Origin: JADKIH01 sp031417395
GTDB taxonomy: Bacteria > Bacteroidota > Bacteroidia > AKYH767-A > 2013-40CM-41-45
Length of the DNA stretch: 64,000 nucleotides
Reading direction: 5' to 3'
Assembly (NCBI GenBank): GCA_031417395.1
Contig: JANOVM010000030.1
Span: 1-64,000, forward strand
Shown here: piece after piece, positions 61,293 to 64,000 of the stretch
How the letters are laid out: each line of letters starts with the position of its first letter
Numbering within the stretch: the first letter of the stretch is position 1
Translations under genes and position numbers: made by a program
The notes under the pieces: model-generated
Databases searched by the model: none
Told to the model about the DNA's origin: nothing
The model's input: only the letters and a program-made list of their open reading frames with translations

Positions 61293-62417
61293 ATGAAATT
61301 TATAGTTTCCAGCGGTTTACTACAGAAGCACTTACAGCAAATCAGCGGTGTTTTAAATTCAAGCAATACGCTTCCCATACTTGATAACTTCCTCTTTGTA
61401 CTTGATAAAGGAAAACTTACTATTTCCGCTTCCGATACTGAATCTATTGTTACCTCTACCCTTCCCATCAATGAAACAAAAAACGATGGTAAGATTGCCA
61501 TACCTGCAAAGATTCTTTTGGAAACACTTAAAACCTTTTCAGAACAACCCTTAACGTTTATCATTGACGATAAAAATTTCGGAATAGAAATTGTTTCTGA
61601 TTATGGTAAATACAAACTCACCGGATTTGATGGTGAAGAATATCCCAAGATTCCTGTTTTAGATAAATCAAAATCATTTACCATAAATGCTTCTGCGCTT
61701 CAGGATGCAATTAACAAATCAATATTTGCTGCAGGTAACGATGAACTTCGTCCTGTTATGTCGGGTGTATTTTTTCAATTAGGAAAAGAAGGTATAACGT
61801 TTGTTGCAACGGATGCCCACAAAATGGTTCGTTACCGCAGAAGCGACCTGAAGGCAGCTAATGAAGGTGCATTTATTGTTCCTAAAAAACCGCTCAATCT
61901 TCTGAAAAATATTTTAACAGATGAAAATGAAAATGTTAAAATAAGCTACAATGAGAACAATGCATTTTTTGAGCTGGGCAACATTACGGTAATGTGCCGA
62001 TTGATCGATGGCCGCTATCCGAATTACGAAGCCGTAATACCGGTTGACAATCCCAACAAACTTACCATTTCCCGTTCTGCTCTTCTTAATTCAGTACGGC
62101 GGGTATCCATTTTTTCAAATAAAACCACGCATCAGGTTCGCTTAAAAATTACAGGCAGCGAATTACAAATAAGTGCAGAAGATGTAGATTTTGCCAATGA
62201 AGCAAATGAGCGACTAAGTTGTCAGTTCGACGGTGAAGACATGGAAATAGGTTTCAATGCAAGATTTCTTAGTGAAATGTTAAGCAACCTCGACAGTGAA
62301 AATGTATCCGTTGAAATGTCTGCTCCCAATCGTGCAGGAATCTTAGTCCCTTCTGAAAACGGTAAAGGAAAAGAAGACATATTGATGTTGGTAATGCCTG
62401 TGATGTTAAATAACTAA
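61293..62417 (+). CDS. dnaN: DNA polymerase III sliding clamp beta subunit
   Basis: A 374-residue clamp with three repeated clamp domains. MKFIVSSGLLQKHLQQISGV begins the first, GDDELRPVMSGVFFQL-like residues (GNDELRPVMSGVFFQLGKEG, ~150-169) start the second, and the C-terminal domain ends DILMLVMPVMLNN, in the position of the conserved M-P-M-x-L. It tethers polymerase to DNA. Length is normal. The 3' end overlaps the convergent mpl gene by 4 bp. It is preceded by a promoter-like pair and separated by ~170 bp from the gld/DUF4340 operon, so it probably has its own transcription. Confidence 0.97.
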   Translation: MKFIVSSGLLQKHLQQISGVLNSSNTLPILDNFLFVLDKGKLTISASDTESIVTSTLPINETKNDGKIAIPAKILLETLKTFSEQPLTFIIDDKNFGIEIVSDYGKYKLTGFDGEEYPKIPVLDKSKSFTINASALQDAINKSIFAAGNDELRPVMSGVFFQLGKEGITFVATDAHKMVRYRRSDLKAANEGAFIVPKKPLNLLKNILTDENENVKISYNENNAFFELGNITVMCRLIDGRYPNYEAVIPVDNPNKLTISRSALLNSVRRVSIFSNKTTHQVRLKITGSELQISAEDVDFANEANERLSCQFDGEDMEIGFNARFLSEMLSNLDSENVSVEMSAPNRAGILVPSENGKGKEDILMLVMPVMLNN

Positions 62418-63799
62418 ATTGATTTCAAAACTGATTTGCTGCCGGATAATTTTTCTGCCAGTTCTGAAAGATTAATATTGTTGAAGGTTCCGGAGCTCAT
62501 CAACAGGAAAATTGATTTGGAAGCGTTCATCGATAATAAATAACTCTCCAATTGTATTGAATCAGTATAAACCCTGATACGAGAATTTTTAAATGCTTCA
62601 CAAACTTTTTCCTCCGACAAGGGTTCAAGTTTTTTATGTTCGAGGGTATGGGGATTAAAAAATACTATTGGAACATCAGCTTCATCCATAGTACCTGCGT
62701 ATTGATTTAAAAAATCCTTATTCAAACTGCTGAAAGTGTGCAATTCCATACAAGCAATTAGTTGATGCAATGGATACTGCTTCCGTACTGCCTGAACGGT
62801 AGCTTTTAATTTTGAAGGAGAATGAGCAAAGTCCCTGTAGACAGCTGTTGAATTATTTTTAGCAAGCAATTCTAATCTACGTGATGCACCGCGGAAGCTG
62901 CCGATTTCTCTATAAAATAATTCTTTCTTTACCCCTATTCGTTCACAAACTAAGCGTGCACCTTCCAGATTCATAAGGTTATGATTTCCAAAAACAGAGA
63001 CAGGAATTTCACCCTGATCAGTTAAAAGTATCGTTTCGCCGTTTTCAATTCTGTGAGGAATAATATTGTAAGGGATTTTTAAACCCTTTGTACCTGAATC
63101 CAAAGCCAAAGAGTTTAGCTCAGGATCATCGGAACAATAAATAAGCGTTCCATTCTCAGGTATACCATCGGCAAAAATTCTAAACTGTTCCTTATAAATA
63201 TCAAAAGTTGGGAAAACATTTATATGATCCCAGGCAATACCACTGATTAATCCAATATCGGCATGATACAGATGGAATTTAGGACGTCTATCAATCGGTG
63301 ATGAAAGATATTCATCGCCTTCCAGAATTATTAATGGAGCATTGCTCAGTCGAACCATGGTGTCAAATCCATCGAGCTTTGCGCCAACCATATAATCAAA
63401 ATCATATTTTAATTTTTGAAGCACATGAAGAATCATAGCTGTAATAGTTGTTTTACCATGACTCCCACCTATAACTACACGCAATTTATTTTTTGAATGT
63501 TCGTAAAGAAATTCAGGAAAAGAAAAAATAGGAATGCCAAGTTCTTTTGCATGTAAAAGTTCAGGATTATCAATGCGTGCATGCATTCCTAAAACGATAC
63601 CATCAAGGCTTTTTACAATTTTATCAGGAAACCATCCTTCCATTTCAGGAAGTAAACCGGCTTGTTTGAGTCTGGTGCGGGATGGCTCCAGTATTTCATC
63701 GTCTGAGCCGGAAATTATATATCCATTTTGGTGAAGTGCCAGGGCAAGGTTATGCATGGCTGCGCCGCCAATAGCAATAAAATGAAGATGTTTCTTCAT
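62414..63799 (-). CDS. mpl: UDP-MurNAc:L-Ala-gamma-D-Glu-mDAP ligase Mpl
   Basis: A 461-residue Mur-type ligase that recycles the tripeptide from old peptidoglycan onto UDP-MurNAc. KHLHFIAIGGAAMHNLALAL is the N-terminal Rossmann loop, VVIGGSHGKTTITAMILHVL (~residues 108-127) is the ATP P-loop, ILEGDEYLSSPIDRRPKFHL (~158-177) the catalytic Glu/Asp region, and FGNHNLMNLEGARLVCERIG and YRDFAHSPSKLKATVQAVRK (~320-339) complete the Mur pattern. The G-D-E-Y and D-F-A-H-S-P motifs and an initial G-G-x-x-M-H favour Mpl over MurC. It converges with dnaN and overlaps it by 4 bp. Confidence 0.92.
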   Translation of the reverse strand: MKKHLHFIAIGGAAMHNLALALHQNGYIISGSDDEILEPSRTRLKQAGLLPEMEGWFPDKIVKSLDGIVLGMHARIDNPELLHAKELGIPIFSFPEFLYEHSKNKLRVVIGGSHGKTTITAMILHVLQKLKYDFDYMVGAKLDGFDTMVRLSNAPLIILEGDEYLSSPIDRRPKFHLYHADIGLISGIAWDHINVFPTFDIYKEQFRIFADGIPENGTLIYCSDDPELNSLALDSGTKGLKIPYNIIPHRIENGETILLTDQGEIPVSVFGNHNLMNLEGARLVCERIGVKKELFYREIGSFRGASRRLELLAKNNSTAVYRDFAHSPSKLKATVQAVRKQYPLHQLIACMELHTFSSLNKDFLNQYAGTMDEADVPIVFFNPHTLEHKKLEPLSEEKVCEAFKNSRIRVYTDSIQLESYLLSMNASKSIFLLMSSGTFNNINLSELAEKLSGSKSVLKSI

Positions 63800-63922
63800 A
63801 TTGGTCGAATTGATTGAACCGAAGATAAATAATCAAATTATAATGCCTGCTAAACATTTCTTGTTTTTTCACATCATTACTAACATACAATTTGCTTATT
63901 TTGCAACACATTTCCACTGATT

Positions 63923-64000
63923 ATGAAACTATACACAATTGAAACAGGTTTTTTCAAACTGGACGGAGGCGCAATGTTTGGAGTTGTGCCTAAATCCATT
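63923..64000 (+). CDS. MBL-fold metallohydrolase, 5' end (partial)
   Basis: The first 26 codons of a gene cut by the window edge: ATG at 63923, then KLYTIETGFFKLDGGAMFGV, ending VPKSI. This start (strand, G-G-A-M-F-G-V) is typical of metallo-beta-lactamase-fold proteins in Bacteroidota, in which the first zinc ligands would come ~50 residues later, beyond the window. Identification is therefore tentative. Confidence 0.6.
   Translation, partial: MKLYTIETGFFKLDGGAMFGVVPKSI

Overview
The window looks like a chromosomal segment of a Bacteroidota bacterium. The DNA is AT-rich. At least seven secreted proteins (six clear, one degenerate) end in the type IX secretion (T9SS, Por) C-terminal sorting domain, with the signature V/YPNPA near its start. 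Other phylum-typical features are the gldF-gldG pair, an OstA-like LptA, a START-like protein, PD40/SPOR architecture and promoter -7 boxes of the TAnnTTTG type. The genes look chromosomal and mostly housekeeping; I see no transposase, integrase, phage gene or CRISPR array.

Layout. 1-441: a 60-bp tandem array in which every unit carries a tRNA T-arm-like block and a GC-rich hairpin, followed by an inverted repeat and an ACTCAG hexamer run. 766-7056: START-like protein, a conserved hypothetical protein, LptF/G permease, a GT4 glycosyltransferase translationally coupled to it, and three methyltransferases (one FkbM-type), suggesting surface-glycan work. 7540-14041: two secreted proteins, a CHAD-like hypothetical protein and a class II (B12-dependent) ribonucleotide reductase whose upstream region holds palindromes. 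14352-25124: a secretome cluster with an S33-type lipoprotein peptidase, a T9SS subtilase, a T9SS M14 carboxypeptidase, a T9SS BNR/sialidase-fold protein and another T9SS protein. 25185-38715: PriA, LptA-like OstA, S4 protein, split transketolase with a vWA gene between its halves, an ECF sigma/anti-sigma-like/Spy-like trio, a histidine kinase, cysteine desulfurase and phosphoglucosamine mutase.

39050-49937: STAS-like protein, kelch protein, tRNA-Arg(ACG) flanked by two tRNA-like fragments, M48 peptidase, ClpS, a 1953-residue TPR-PD40-repeat-SPOR protein and an RsmB-type methyltransferase. 50011-64000: hydrolase lipoprotein, PurC, PhoH, SAM hydrolase, ABM monooxygenase, a large SprB-repeat T9SS protein, gldF-gldG-DUF4340-dnaN, Mpl and the start of an MBL-fold hydrolase.

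The most unusual signal is a composite repeat shared by the left edge (+ strand) and the tRNA-Arg locus (- strand). Both copies have a GC-rich hairpin, a tRNA T-arm, an inverted repeat built on GTTCACTC, the heptamer CTCTGTT and a run of ACTCAR hexamers. It looks like a dispersed tRNA-derived repeat family in which a GC-rich hairpin replaces the anticodon arm. I know of no name for it and could not search.
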